DNA of 64,000 nucleotides from Acanthosepion esculentum (Eukaryota; Mollusca; Cephalopoda; Sepiida; Sepiidae), in assembly GCA_964036315.1 (NCBI GenBank), contig OZ038500.1, forward strand, positions 57,588,446 to 57,652,445, given 5' to 3'. Positions 43,661 through 54,815 of the stretch are shown here, one piece after another; position 1 is the first letter of the stretch, and each line of letters starts with the position of its first letter. The notes beneath the pieces were generated by a model. That model searched no databases and was not told the origin of the DNA. It saw nothing but the letters and a program-made list of their open reading frames with translations. A program made the translations under genes and the position numbers.

Positions 43661-44285
43661 CTTTATCATATAAATCATAGGACAGTGTTAAGACAGAGCT
43701 AACGGACCTGAACAATTTGAGAAGATTACGATTATTAGTATTAAGTATAATCAACCCAAAAAATAAGGTGGAAAAAAATAATCTAAAAGAATAATAATGA
43801 CAAACCTTCAGTGAAGAGACATCGTATAATAATTTGCCACTGATTTTTTTTGTCAGATTTTTCTCTCTTGAATTAGAGAATCAATACAAGGTTATCTCCC
43901 CTCATCGTTCTTTTTTTTTTTTTAAATCTCTTTTATCCTTGCCTCTGTCGCATCTTCTTCCTCCAGAACCATGCTGCGTCTTCGCGAAAGATTGCCCGGG
44001 TCTTGTTCCCATTGAGTGATTGATTCATCAAGTTCTAAAATTCGACCTTCGTCTCTCTGGGTGCAAAAAAATGAAAGTTAGATGGCAAACGAATCGGTTT
44101 TTCCCCATTAACTTGTACATTTTCGCGTCAATTTTAACAATACTGCACTGTCATTATTTTACGATTTTGCAAATTGAGGACTGGTGTTAAGATTTCGTAA
44201 AAGAACAATACTTAAGAAAAATTATTGCATTTTAAAATATAAATCCCATGTACGTCTGAAAATTATGGCATGACTGAGGTTGCTA
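43661..44285. other. Unassigned sequence
   Basis: No feature supported. Confidence 0.4.
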
Positions 44286-45235
44286 CTGAATTGGCGCTTC
44301 TCGAAAAGTTACGAACATTATCGAGGGTTTCGAAAAACGTGCCAACATTATCAAGGATGACGGATGAGGTATGAGAATCGTCAAAAATGTCTGAAAATCT
44401 CGAGGATGTTGTAAAAGGTCATCGAGTGTGCCCGAAAAGTTACGAAAATTATCAAGGAAACGGGAAAAGATTACGTGAATTATTAAAGTTGCTGGGAAAG
44501 GTAACAACATTATTGAGTGTCTGCAAAAAGGTACGAATAGTATCAAGTATGCCGTAAAAGGTACGAACATTATCGAGGCTTCTCGAAAAGGTACGAATAT
44601 TATCGAGGGTTTCGGAAAAAGTGCAAATATTATCATGGATGCCGGAAAATGTACCAACATTATTAAGGGTGGCCGAAGAGGTCGGAAAATTATCGAAAAC
44701 ACGGAAAATTTACGAATATTATCAAGGTTACCGGAAAGGTACGAACATTATCGAGAGTAACCTAGAAAATTATCAAGGATAGCGGATAAAGTACCAATAT
44801 TATCATTTTATCATTAAAAGGCGCGAACATTATTAAGGAAACCTGGAAAGGTTTGAACATTAAAAAAGGTTGGCATAAACAAGAATGGGGATAAAGAAAC
44901 AACATTTTCAATGGTGGGATTAAAAGGCACGGACATTATTGAGCATACCGGAAAAGGTACAAATTTTATCAATGTTTTCCCCAAAGGTACGAATATTATA
45001 GAGGCACCCGAAAAGATGTTTACATTACGGAAAGTACCAGAAAAAGTACCCATATTATCGAGGATACCCGAAAAGGAGAACATTATCGAAGTTGTCGGAA
45101 AATGTTCGAACATTATCGTTGGTGGCCTAAAAGACACGAACATTATCGAAGATGAAGAAGGTTGATGTAAAAAATACCAACATTATCGTGGGTTCCCCGA
45201 AAAGATACGAACATTATTGATGGTGTCTTAAAAGT
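44286..45235. repeat. 30-bp minisatellite, about 31 degenerate copies
   Basis: The unit is approximately GGTACGAACATTATCGAGGG plus TNCCGGAAAA. Copies differ at many positions and some have one- to three-base indels. In one frame a unit is ten codons reading KGTNIIE plus three variable residues, open for up to 84 codons at 44911-45165. The complementary strand is open too. Given the degeneracy and the small indels that break the frame, I treat it as non-coding. Confidence 0.92.
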
Positions 45236-45238
45236 ACG

Positions 45239-45362
<124 letters not shown>

Positions 45363-45769
45363 ATAGGGTGTCTAAAAGGCAAAGTATAAAGGTTTATTAT
45401 ACAATATTTCTAGAAAGTAATCTTCAGAAAGTCGTAAATCGAGCATATTTAATTAACTGTAAGTGTTAAATATTTTAAATATCTGTAAGTGCTAAATAAT
45501 AGTTTAGCAGATTATTATTTTTAGAGCAAGTGTACAGCTGGTGTCAGTTGTGAACCATAATAGTCGATTTTGATTGGTTGAGTTAGCGTGGGAAAGAGAT
45601 AGGAGAAGTTTTTTGCACCCGTTTAGCGATTTAGATGTGTTCTCTTTCGTGTCCCAAACGGCTCCCCAATGAGGGGGTTCTCCCCCACTGGATAGTTACA
45701 CAATTTAGATGTCGACATGATTATTAGCAATAGTTAAATTAACATTCTCTCTGTTGAAATCTTCCATTG

Positions 45770-46320
45770 GAAACAGAAACGATTGGTGATCGCCGTCCAA
45801 TAGAAAAAGCCAAGCTGAGATTATTCGCGGCTCTCAACAAGCAACTTAAGCACAACCCAAGAACAAGTCTTCAGTACATCTTGTAAAAAACTTTATAACC
45901 TTAATAGTGGTTGCTTATGTATGCCACGTGACAACAAAGCTGAAAACTATAAGAACTATGGGAAGAAGTATGTCAAAAACAAACATTCAGGTTTAGGTTC
46001 CAATGGTTTTGACCTAAGTTGTACAGTACAGACATTTCTTTTCATCTTTTGCAAAGGTGTAAGGAAACACATGGAGACGTCCTCGAGCACATGATCACGA
46101 CTGATGAGACCGTAGGTCATTTCGTTACCCGGGCGAGGAAGATTGATTAAATCGCCCGGAAGCATCCATAGTCACCGATACTTCAATAATCCAATGTTTA
46201 GCACCAAGCAAAAAAATTGATGGCAACTGGGCTCTGGGATGCAAAAGGTTGTGTTGTTCGGGAACTTCATACAGCAGAGTCAGAAATTAAACTCAGTCAA
46301 ATACTGTGATATGCAGGGTA
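45770..46320 (+). pseudogene. Mariner-type transposase relic
   Basis: Around 46040-46110 the frame reads HLLQRCKETHGDVLEHMITT then DET, matching the L-x-x-I-V-T-G-D-E-x-W region with the first catalytic Asp. Around 46200-46270, KKLMATGLWDAKGCVVRELH matches the K-x-M-x-T-V-F-W-D-x-x-G-V-V block. Stops intervene. Near 45790-45880 the frame IEKAKLRLFAALNKQL may be the helix-turn-helix side. This is a different mariner lineage from that at 48.5 kb. Confidence 0.55.
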
Positions 46321-47239
46321 TAATTCTTCTTTACAGTAAGGTTCGCCCTGTATAAAGCCCAGAGGCCACTTTAGGTAGAGTGTTATCTTAAGATGTAGTT
46401 TATAAAGATAAATGAGATGGGAAACAACTCTAGGCTTGAACATGTTAAGATTGTAGTGATCGGGGAAACTTACTCTTCATAGACTGTTCCGAAGAGAGCA
46501 GTGGTTCGTGCAAAAAAGATGTTCGAGTAGAACTTACTACTCACCTATGGAATACGGTGGGAATTTAGGTGGTTTGCTACTATATAAGTGGCATGGCGAT
46601 TCATGGCCGGGAAAGTTAGTCTTGGCGGAACCAATGAATGTAGTTAGTCTGAGCACTTTTCATGGAAGTAGGGAAAGAGCAGTGAAAGTCTAACCACATC
46701 CCGCCTGTGTGTGTGCGTGTGTGTGTGAGGGGAGAGAGAGGGGGGGTTAAAGAGTGGAAAATAATTCGTCTCCCCCAAGGACTCGGAGACGCTTTTGAAC
46801 TCTATCAAAACTGGAATGTGAGGACTGGGCAGCTCCAGATGAAATTTTAGGAAAGTTATTCATCAAAAGAGACAAGGATATTTATGCAGGGTGGTAATTT
46901 TGCTGTTTGACGACACCACCCCACATATACTACAAACCTGACAAACGAAAGGATGTTTTAGATGTTTTACTACCTAGTTCTGACGTTGCACTGTCAAATG
47001 ATTGATTGTCCCATCAGTACCTTCATTTAACCGGGAACCGGTTTCACACCGTTCCCGCTGTTCTCGCATATATGAAAGAATGCTGGTAATAATCGGGACC
47101 GGATTATAACCTTTTAGGGTCCTTAAAACGAGTCGACCGTAGTCGAGATCAATGAGTCAATGCGAATGATCCTTTCGTTAGGTGCATAACATGTTCTTCA
47201 CCAAGTCTAAATACAGTTTTGAATTCATAGTTTTCGTTC
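46321..47239. other. Unassigned; short (GT)n at 46707-46730
   Basis: A short GT tract and a GA-rich run near 46730-46745 are the only clear features. No gene. Confidence 0.4.
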
Positions 47240-47450
47240 TTCTAGACCGGTTGCCACCCAAGGCTATAGAACCCAGTCTGTCCTACTATTTACACATAGA
47301 TGCGGCGTAGAAATGTTGGATTCATACCGTTCCCGAGGCTATTAAGACGTAAGTGAATGTAATGAACACGACTGAATTTCGAACTCGGCTTTCTGATTAG
47401 CAAATCCGAGGCGCAATTCATTACTCTACCAGGCCTCTATGGCCTCCCGA
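47240..47450 (-). mobile_element. tRNA-derived SINE
   Basis: Plus strand: tail AAGGCTATAGAACCCAGTCT then GTCCTACTATTTACACATAG, body CGTTCCCGAGGCTATTAAGA, then AATTTCGAACTCGGCTTTCT (complement of the B box) and GAGGCGCAATTCATTACTCT (complement of the A-box side). Its tail is the monomer of the 39-bp minisatellite. No 5S leader. Confidence 0.88.
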
Positions 47451-47635
47451 GGCTAATGAAATTATACCCCCCCCCTCACCCAGACTGATCTGCCTTCTTA
47501 ATAGGCCGGACACGTCTTGAATATTATTTACACTTGATATGTTTTAGCGACATTTACATAGCTATCTTTCTTTTGTCAATATAAATAATTTATAAACATT
47601 ATTATAATAATAAAGCAATGAAAATAAATATGAGT
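47451..47635. other. AT-rich stretch
   Basis: Nothing recognised. Confidence 0.4.
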
Positions 47636-47923
47636 TTGTCATATTGATATCATTTTAATTGATGGAACTATTTAGAATTTATAGCATTTACCAAATTAAA
47701 ATTGCTGCTTTATAAAACTTTCTAAGATTGAAAGATTATGAAATAAATTCAAACATGTTATCTACTTGAAACAGATTGACACAGACTAAAATGTTATTTT
47801 ATTTTCTTTGCTTCCTGCAAAGTCAAATAAGTGGAAGTTTGTCATATTGATATCATTTTAGTTTATGAAACTATTTAGAAGTTATAACATCTAGAAAATT
47901 AAAATTATGGCTTTATAAAAGCG
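47636..47923. repeat. Direct repeat of about 86 bp, 201-bp period
   Basis: GTTTGTCATATTGATATCAT and the following 66 bases at 47636 recur at 47837 with about ten differences. The 115 bases between are not duplicated. Confidence 0.85.
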
Positions 47924-48234
47924 TGATGGTTCCTCGTCTGCATCGTCTACTAGCCTAAACGATAATTCGACTTTCTCTATAATAATAATAAGCGTGTTGT
48001 ATCATTTGAAGTTTATACTTTATTTTTCGAATATACCTTTGACTCTAACATACATCACTAAAACAAAGAAAATGTGGACTGATTGGATAAAAAGATCTAG
48101 CTCTTGTTTTTACCTCCAAAAGTACAGGTCTACATAAATATTAGACTGTTACTGAAATAATTTCTGATTTTTGAATAAACCATTTGTGTTCTAATATATT
48201 ACTGGATTAGTTGCACAAAGATAAATTCAGCCAG

Positions 48235-48405
48235 TTATGTTGCCATCCAAGGCTATAGAACCCGGTCTGCCCTGCTATTTATCCATAGATAGCGGTGAGG
48301 AGAAGAGGGTTCATACCTTTCTCAAGGGTATTAGCACGTAAGTGTGTGTAATGGATTCGACTGGAATTCCTCAATCCAAGCCGCTATCCATTACTCCTCC
48401 CAAAA
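48235..48405 (-). mobile_element. tRNA-derived SINE, partial head
   Basis: Same family and orientation as 47240-47450: TTGCCATCCAAGGCTATAGA, CTGCCCTGCTATTTATCC, TTTCTCAAGGGTATTAGCAC, then GACTGGAATTCC where the B box is cut short. Confidence 0.82.
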
Positions 48406-48521
48406 ATAAATTACTCATTCCTAATGATTAAAGTGTCATATTATTTGATTTTATTATCAATTCATTCCAGAATTTAACTTAAGCTATTATATATGCATCA
48501 TCTTGAACATGAAATAAATCA

Positions 48522-49459
48522 ATGATGCGTTTATTTATTTTTTTGCATGAGTTCAACCTTCGAGTGAAGGATCTACTTGTGATCGATGAGTACGGCGCTG
48601 GTTTCTGGAGTTCCGCAGTTGGAATACAAGTCTTGTTATGCCAAAGTTGTAGAGAACATCCGTCTGTAATTGAAAATCAAAACCTCAAATGTGTCTGGGA
48701 AATTTCTCAGATAATGGTTGTCCGTATTTCAACAATATCGAATAATCTCAAGAGAATTGGCAAAGTGAGGAAACTCGATATATGCGTCCGGCAAAGTCAG
48801 AGAGGTCGACGTTTTGAAGTATGTTTGATATTGCACCTGCGAAATTCGACTGGTCCTTTTCTTGTAAATTATCAGCCGAATGGCTTGACCATACCGAAGC
48901 ACACAAACTCTTTCCAGAAGCGAAACTGCACCAACCGAAGATTATGCTGACTGTCTGGTGGTCCGCAGTTTGCGTATCCATTACAGTTTACTGGAATCTA
49001 ACCAGTGCATCACTGGATATAATGGTCATTCATTTAAGCAGGTTGAAGCCGGCACTAGTTAATCGAAGAAGTCCAATTCTGCTTCATGACAATGATGGGC
49101 CATATGATCCCAGTTTGGCACAACTGAAGCTAACCGTGTTGGGATAAGAGACTTTGCCACATCCACTATGTTCCCCTGATCTCTGGCGCACTAACTATCA
49201 CTTTTTCAAACATCTTGACAATTTTTAAAACCAAATGAAATACCGTTGCATAGAAAATACAGAAATAGCATTCAAAGACTTCTTGTCGTCAAAAGCTTTA
49301 TAGTTTTATTGTGAAGGCATAAATAACCTTGTAACTCAATGGCTGTAACGTATATATTTTAATGGTTCCTATGTGGACTGATCTAAACACTGTTTAAATA
49401 CATTCATTCAGGAATAAAATTGGATTCTAAAATCGGATATTATCTCCCGAACAACCTAA
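48522..49459 (+). pseudogene. Mariner transposase (Hsmar1/SETMAR-related), decayed
   Basis: N-terminal frame: FIFLHEFNLRVKDLL, VIENQNLKCVWEISQIMV, ISTISNNLKRIGKVRKLD (second helix-turn-helix) and RRFEVCLILHLRN. The next frame: AEWLDHTEAHKLFPEAKLHQ, PKIMLTVWWSAV, LKPALVNRRSPILLHDNDGP (second catalytic Asp) and later SPDLWRTNYHFFKHLDNF (third Asp). The segment with the first Asp is degraded at the frame change near 48830-48890. The 3' terminus, read in reverse, is TTAGGTTGTTCGGGAGATAA, followed by TA. The left terminus was not found. Confidence 0.9.
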
Positions 49460-50025
49460 TAAATATATTAAAATATGAAATTATATGAGTTAGACGTTAA
49501 TAACCCAATAAGGGTTGATATGAAAAAAAAAGAAAAAAAAAAAAGAAACACCATACTATAAATAAAGACGGTTTTTGTGATGTCAACGAACACTCGTTTG
49601 ACACTTTTATAATGTCAACGAATACTTGTTGTCACTTTCGTAATGCTCGTTGTAGTAGAGACTTTGTAATCGCAGATACAACTATAGAAATACCGTTGAA
49701 CAATACTAGTGTCAGACGCCTTCGAATAACACTCTTACTAATAGTACTTGCTCGACAATAGTCGCTCGAATAGTAATCACCGAATAGTAATCCCTATAGT
49801 GATCCGAATAGAAAAATGATATAGTGAATAGTATAAAGAATAGTGATCCGTATAGAAATAGAGGATAGAAGAGGAATGGCGATCAATTAGACGCCACGCT
49901 AATTCCTATATACGCGTTTCCTCTATGACCACGTGATCTACTTAATTCAGTAATGGTATCGCTGTGTTTGCTCACCGGCGATTCAAACTCAAGTGTCAGC
50001 AGTGACACTTTATTCCTACATAAAA
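49460..50025. repeat. Second half of the composite block
   Basis: Matches 27580-28145: GATGTCAACGAACACTCGTT, GTAATCGCAGATACAACTAT, ACCGTTGAACAATACTAGTG, GACCACGTGATCTAC, ending CTTTATTCCTACATAA. The left part also has an A-rich run after CAATAAGGGTTGATATG. The identity of the repeat is unknown; the TATA-like end could be part of an LTR or a terminal region. Confidence 0.85.
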
Positions 50026-50194
50026 ATTTTCTCAGCATCTAGATCGCAACATTCCTACATAATAAATAGAAAAATATGAAGACACCTTAGTGAAATTAAT
50101 AAGCCCTGGAATCGGTGCAGAATTCAGGGAAAGATGGTGTTAGGCAGAAAGATAAATGCCGATAAATCTTAAATGTCACGTCTTCTTATTAATT

Positions 50195-50330
50195 TCTATT
50201 TATCTGGCGTTTGCCTTCAGCTCTTGAGTGAACATGGTTCGCCACAGCTTCCTGTCCCTTATAGCACTAAGTAATGTTGGATTCTTTACCACACGTTTTT
50301 CGCCTCGTTCTGCCATCTGCACTCACAAAA
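50195..50330 (-). pseudogene. RTE-like LINE 3' end fragment
   Basis: ACATGGTTCGCCACAGCTTC and CTGTCCCTTATAGCACTAAG match the 3'-most block of the LINE copies at 11.84, 36.35 and 37.07 kb. Confidence 0.6.
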
Positions 50331-50385
50331 TGTCCTATGAGTGTTGAAGTCTTTAATTCCTCGTAATATATCTACAAAATTTCAA

Positions 50386-51686
50386 ATACCGCAAATTGCA
50401 GCGAACACGTCGACTTTTCAAGCCTAAAAATATTCCCTAAACTAGGGGTCGACTTATATGGCCGGCATAAAATTCAAACCTTTACCACAGATTTGTAAAC
50501 AAGTAGAACATCTCTTCTAACAATTACTGTAATCCACAATATACGTTACGTAGCAGTACTATGAACAAATAACCTAGTGTGATGTGTAATCTACAGTATT
50601 ATTTTATAAATGATTTAAATGTGTTTATCTGTAGACCTGACGAATTTTAAATATTTGCTAAGTTATACCGATAAAATATATGTTACCTGCTGGTGTGTGG
50701 TGTAAGTTGTTTGCTATGCAACACATATAGAAAGATATTACGTTTAGTGTCTAAATATACAGGTGTGATGGCCTGCAGTTGGAGATTCGTCTTCATCTGG
50801 GCTGGTTAAGCTCTCTACCTCCGGGCAGAGAGCATCCTCAGACGGGGCTATGTCAAAGGGCAGAGTCTCGTCTCGGGAAACACCTACCCGATCCCGTTTT
50901 ATCTGGGTTCTACGGGGAATGTTTAGCTGAGCCTACGGATTCGGGAACACCACAATAAATTCGGCCTTGTGCCACATCTGACCGCGAGAGGCAGTTGGTA
51001 GATATCCTGCAGTTGGAGATTTGTCTCCAGTTGTGTTGGTAAAACTCATTGCTTCTGGGCAGTGAGGATCGTCAGACGAGGCTATATCGAAGGGCAGAGT
51101 CACGTCTCGTGAAACAGCTACCCAACCACGTTTTATACAGGGAATTTTTGGCCGAGCCTACGAGCTTGGATACCCCACATTAAATTCGGTCTTGTGCCAT
51201 ATCTGAACGCGTGGGACGGTTGATAAATATCCTGCAGTGGGAGAATCATCTCCAGGTGTGCTGGTCAAACTCTCTGCCTCCGCGCAGTGAGGATCCCAAG
51301 ACGAAACTATGTCACAAGGCAGAGTCTCGTCTCGGGAAACACCTACCCGACCCCGTTTTATATAGGGGTCTACGGGAGATTTTTAGCTGGGATCGGAAAG
51401 TCTACATTAAATTCGGCCTTGTGCCACATCTGACTGAGTTGTGCATTTTGTAGATACCGTCTCAATATGCAGGTAAGTGGTGGCACAGGTTATCGTATAC
51501 CGTAGCCTGACATCATTTGCCAGTAAGATTGACATTTTTGCCATCGATAGCCTACCGCATGTTTGGCGGGCGCTCTATACGGTGGGTATGAGCCCAATTC
51601 AGAATTTTGAGCTAAATCTTGAGGCCGACTTGTACGCCAGGTCGACGTGTACGCCAGGTCGACTTGTACGCCGCAATTTACGGTAT
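50386..51686. mobile_element. 1.3-kb TIR element with internal triplication
   Basis: The left end ATACCGCAAATTGCAGCGAA and the right end, read in reverse, ATACCGTAAATTGCGGCGTA form imperfect inverted repeats of about 28 bases ending in GTCGAC. If the leading TA is the target duplication, the termini begin CCG. GTCGACTT words recur near both ends. There is no transposase. Between the ends lie three 228-bp repeats. TA duplication and subterminal repeats fit a Tc1/mariner- or pogo-related non-autonomous element; the superfamily is not certain. Confidence 0.7.
50772..51455. repeat. 228-bp tandem repeat, three copies
   Basis: Each copy starts CCTGCAGT(T/G)GGAGA and has GGCAGAGTCTCGTCTCGGGA, ACACCTACCCGA, CCGTTTTAT, and ends TTCGGCCTTGTGCCACATCT. 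Copies differ by about 10-15 percent. The repeat is more GC-rich than its surroundings. It is wholly inside the TIR element. Confidence 0.92.
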
Positions 51687-52257
51687 ATTCTTCTGATGTC
51701 AAGTAAAGTAACATTCTAGTTCCTATTTTAACTAAAAGCTTCATCGTTGCTCATATGCGCAATCCATGATATTCTCAGCATTCGTTATCGTGTCTTTTCA
51801 TCTACCAGGTAATTGTTAAGCGAATCATAAAAATATAAAAGGATCGATAGGTTTTAACCGTTCAGTGCTCTTTGTTTCTAAGTAAATTTTCGTGTATCTT
51901 CATACATTTCTCAGCTTCTGGAGGGAATATTTCGCCATTCAGATGTTTTCCGCGGTCTCTTACTACACTACTGTGTTAGTTAAATGCTGACGTCTCCATT
52001 CTTGACGAACATATATTCTGTCTTTGAATGTTTCTCTGCATTTTTATTCTATGTGTTTGTAGATCCTGACTCCAACATACACTCGAAGAAAAGCACAAAT
52101 ACAATTGCTTGCAGAAGGCGAAAAGAAACCGGAACTGAGTAAGTTCATCTTTCCAAACCCTGCATCAGTACAGTGAAATTTCTACATCATCATCCTGGTC
52201 TATTTGCACATGAATAGTAACTGTACATTATTTAAACTATATTGCAACGACCTTTCC
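51687..52257. other. Unassigned sequence
   Basis: Nothing recognised. Confidence 0.4.
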
Positions 52258-52530
52258 AAATTCCCGCTTGTTGTTTTTGTTGTTCTTCTTCTTGTTCTTC
52301 TTGTTCTTGTTCTTGTTCTTCTTGTTCTTCTTCTTGTTCTTCTTGTTCTTCTTGTTCTTGTTCTTGTTCTTCTTGTTCTTCTTCTTGTTCTTCTTCTTCT
52401 TCTTCTTCTTCTTCTTCTTCTTCTTCTCTTGAGCTACTGGTCTTTCTTCGCTTTTCATTCTATTTTCTAAAATATTTCTTTTTTTTCTTTCCTGCTTTCT
52501 TCTTCTTCTTCTCTTAAACTACTACTTTCT
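52258..52530. repeat. (TTC/TTG)n microsatellite
   Basis: TTGTTC and TTC units in higher-order alternation, then pure TTC, then a short TTC run after 52495. The leucine, cysteine/serine and lysine frames are translations of it. Confidence 0.95.
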
Positions 52531-52655
52531 TCTTCTTGTCTTCTGCTTTCTTCATTTGCTTTTCCTACCTTCTTCTCCGTCGCCTCGCCTAGTGTCTTCC
52601 TCTGCTTCCTTCATTACATTTGCTTACAAATTTATTCTTCCTTTGCTCCTACTGA

Positions 52656-52753
52656 TTTCTTCTTCTTCTTCTTCTTCTTCTTCTTCTTCTTCTTCTTCTT
52701 CTTCTTCTTCTTCTTCTTCTTCTTCTTCTTCTTCTTCTTCTTCTTCTTCTTCT
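52656..52753. repeat. (TTC)n microsatellite
   Basis: About 32 uninterrupted TTC units. Confidence 0.97.
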
Positions 52754-52901
52754 AATTTTGATAATCTCCCCTAAACCCTGTTCTACCAATCATTTACACA
52801 AGTTCTTTAGATAGGTTAGTCACTGTTTTTCTCTGTCTCTCACTATGCCCTGTTCGTGCCATATTCGCCAAAAACTCTTTCCTCATTATGTGACCAAGAA
52901 A

Positions 52902-53220
52902 TCTCAAGGACACATGGCACAGTGGATAAAGGCGTTAGTTAGATCCAGTGACAGGACCCAAAGAGTGTGAGTTCAACACCCGGTTAAGGCAGTGGAAAAC
53001 ATGGAGAGGGGAATTAACAGGAGATAACTGATAACTAACACCCATTATACATGGCATGTGGGACTAGAACAGTCTACCCCAGTGAGCGAAATAAAGGGTT
53101 CAGTTCGACATTCCAACCACCTGGAGAAGGCCGAAATGTTGTAATAAATATGGCGACAAAGATGAGGACAGTAGTCCGAATAAAGTAAGTAGTGTACATA
53201 ATACCTCATTTCAGAAATAT
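52902..53220 (+). mobile_element. tRNA-derived SINE, hairpin deleted
   Basis: The head AAGGACACATGGCACAGTGG holds the A box TGGCACAGTGG, and GAGTTCAACACCC is the B box. The body contains AACAGTCTACCCCAGTGAGC. The hairpin region is shortened to CTGGAGAAGGCCGAAATG, the loop and one stem strand being lost. The tail is ATGAGGACAGTAGTCCGAAT. Same family as the foldbacks at 43 and 60 kb. Confidence 0.9.
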
Positions 53221-53289
53221 ACACAGATACTCAATTTTTTAATTTCTGATTCTAAGTACTGCCATTTGTTTTTCATTCTACATTCTATA

Positions 53290-53960
53290 AAACTCCCCCC
53301 ACTTACTTGCATGTTCATTTCATGGTATTCTCAGTATCATTCTGTAGAACCAAAGTTTTGTTTGCCTCAAGTTTCTTCTCAAATTGTGAGAAGATTGGGC
53401 AGTATTAACAGTCTGGGAATTGATAATCCATAAAACTTCAACACACTTTTCTTTGTTTCTAACGAAATTTGTCTGATTATTAATACTTCCTTAATCCTTC
53501 GGAAGGTATCATCGCTATCCCACAATGAATTTTGATTAAAGGTGTCCAATTATCTATCATCTATTAAAACACTTCCTATTTAAATTTGTGTACTTGATTT
53601 TGGTGTCACCATTTCCAAGCTCGCATCTCAGGCTGTTCTTCTTACAACTGAGTAATAATACTTCCGTCTCACTTTACTGTCTTCTATAGGAGTTCTTGCA
53701 GTTTCATTTGCGTGCTTGCTGTCAATGCTGTGACATCTGCATATCATATATTCTTAAGATTATGTCCATCAATAATAAATCCTTGTATGAATTCTATCTC
53801 TCTCAGAATCTCCTTTAGGTAATGGTTGTAAAAGTCGAAAAGACATATCATTGTCTATTTTTGCGGATTTACTGTATTCATTTTGCCTGCAAATTTGTTA
53901 ATACCGAAATCATCTAAAGCTGCCCGGAGTAATTATGGTACTGTAATCGGCAGCATAGAA
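53290..53960 (-). pseudogene. RTE-like LINE RT relic
   Basis: The plus strand has complements of the C-terminal blocks from TCTGTAGAACC near 53340, TTCTTTGTTTCTAACGA near 53446 and GGAAGGTATC near 53500. The K-K-T and E-L-L blocks follow (TCTATAGGAGTTCTTGCAG near 53684), then the satellite-type palm stretch (CATCAATAATAAATCC near 53767). No open frame. Confidence 0.72.
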
Positions 53961-54205
53961 AGTACTTTTATTTCCTCGAATTAGCTACAAAAATTGTACT
54001 GTGTCTGCAGGCGAATTTAAGGACTTCCGTCGTCAATTTCTATTCCTGGCATGTTCTGGATTTGTTTTCTTTTATAAGCCGTGTTCCTTCAGGGTGTGAG
54101 CGAACATCCTTTTTCCAAATTTCATAGAGGAGGTTAGAATTTTACTTCAAACCGTCACATCGACATAGCTAGACAATATTACTATTTTATTTTATTCAAC
54201 TGAAA
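53961..54205. other. Unassigned sequence
   Basis: Nothing recognised before the (ATT)n at 54200. Confidence 0.4.
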
Positions 54206-54754
54206 TTATTATTATTATTTTTATATCCTTTGATATCTGCCGTTTACACATTTCTTTCCGGGTCCCACCCATGGACCTAAGGTTAGAAATGGTATCATGA
54301 CACTTTCCACTGAAAAAAAAATCACATAGATAAAGCCCTTCGTAAAGTGTGGGCTGTACTTGTCAGAATAATGTTTTTTTATTTTGTATCTCTTTGAGGC
54401 ATGGACTTCCAGGGATCGCTTCAATCAGCCTACTGGAATCTTTTCCAACCAATCCTAAGGCTCCAACTACAACAGGGATTGTTGATGTTCCGATGTGCCA
54501 CATTTTTGAGATTTCTATTTCAAGGTCCTTGTATTTTGACAGCTTTTCGAATATCTTCAAAGATACATTGCAGTCTGCAGGGACTGCCATATCAATAAGG
54601 AAGCATTTTTTTGTTTGTTTGTGGTCTTTAATAACAATGTCTGGGCGGTTGGCTTTGATTGTTCTGTCAGTGTGTATTATGTAGTCCCATAGAATTGTAA
54701 CAGGTCCTATCTCCGTAACCGGGTCTGGGTCGTGTTCGTACCAGTTTCTTTCAG

Positions 54755-54760
<6 letters not shown>
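54206..54760 (-). mobile_element. R2-like LINE 3' end, copy A
   Basis: Minus strand: WYEHDPDPVTEI, ILWDYIIHTDRTIKANRPDI, CFLIDMAVPADCNVSLKIFE, KLSKYKDLEIEISKMW and TSTIPVVVGALGLVGKDS. The spacing of RPD and the later D in LID, followed by K, fits the restriction-like endonuclease motif R/KPD-x(12-14)-D/E of R2-type LINEs; here there is one extra residue. A 3' UTR follows and ends in (AAT)n, seen as (ATT)n at 54200-54220. Confidence 0.75.

Positions 54761-54813
<53 letters not shown>
54757..54813. repeat. (ATT)n microsatellite, LINE tail
   Basis: About 19 ATT units between copy A and copy B; as the complement it is the (AAT)n 3' tail of copy B. Confidence 0.93.

Positions 54814-54815
<2 letters not shown>

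Noticed and set aside
44911..45165. Repeat peptide KGTNIIE as a possible repeat protein
   Set aside because: It arises from a degenerate 30-bp minisatellite. Both strands are open, indels break the frame, and there are no start context or flanking exons.
46508..46693. Short plus-strand frame downstream of the mariner relic
   Set aside because: No recognisable motif, and length expected by chance.
52204..52774. Poly-Leu, poly-Ser and poly-Lys frames
   Set aside because: They are translations of (TTC/TTG)n and (TTC)n.
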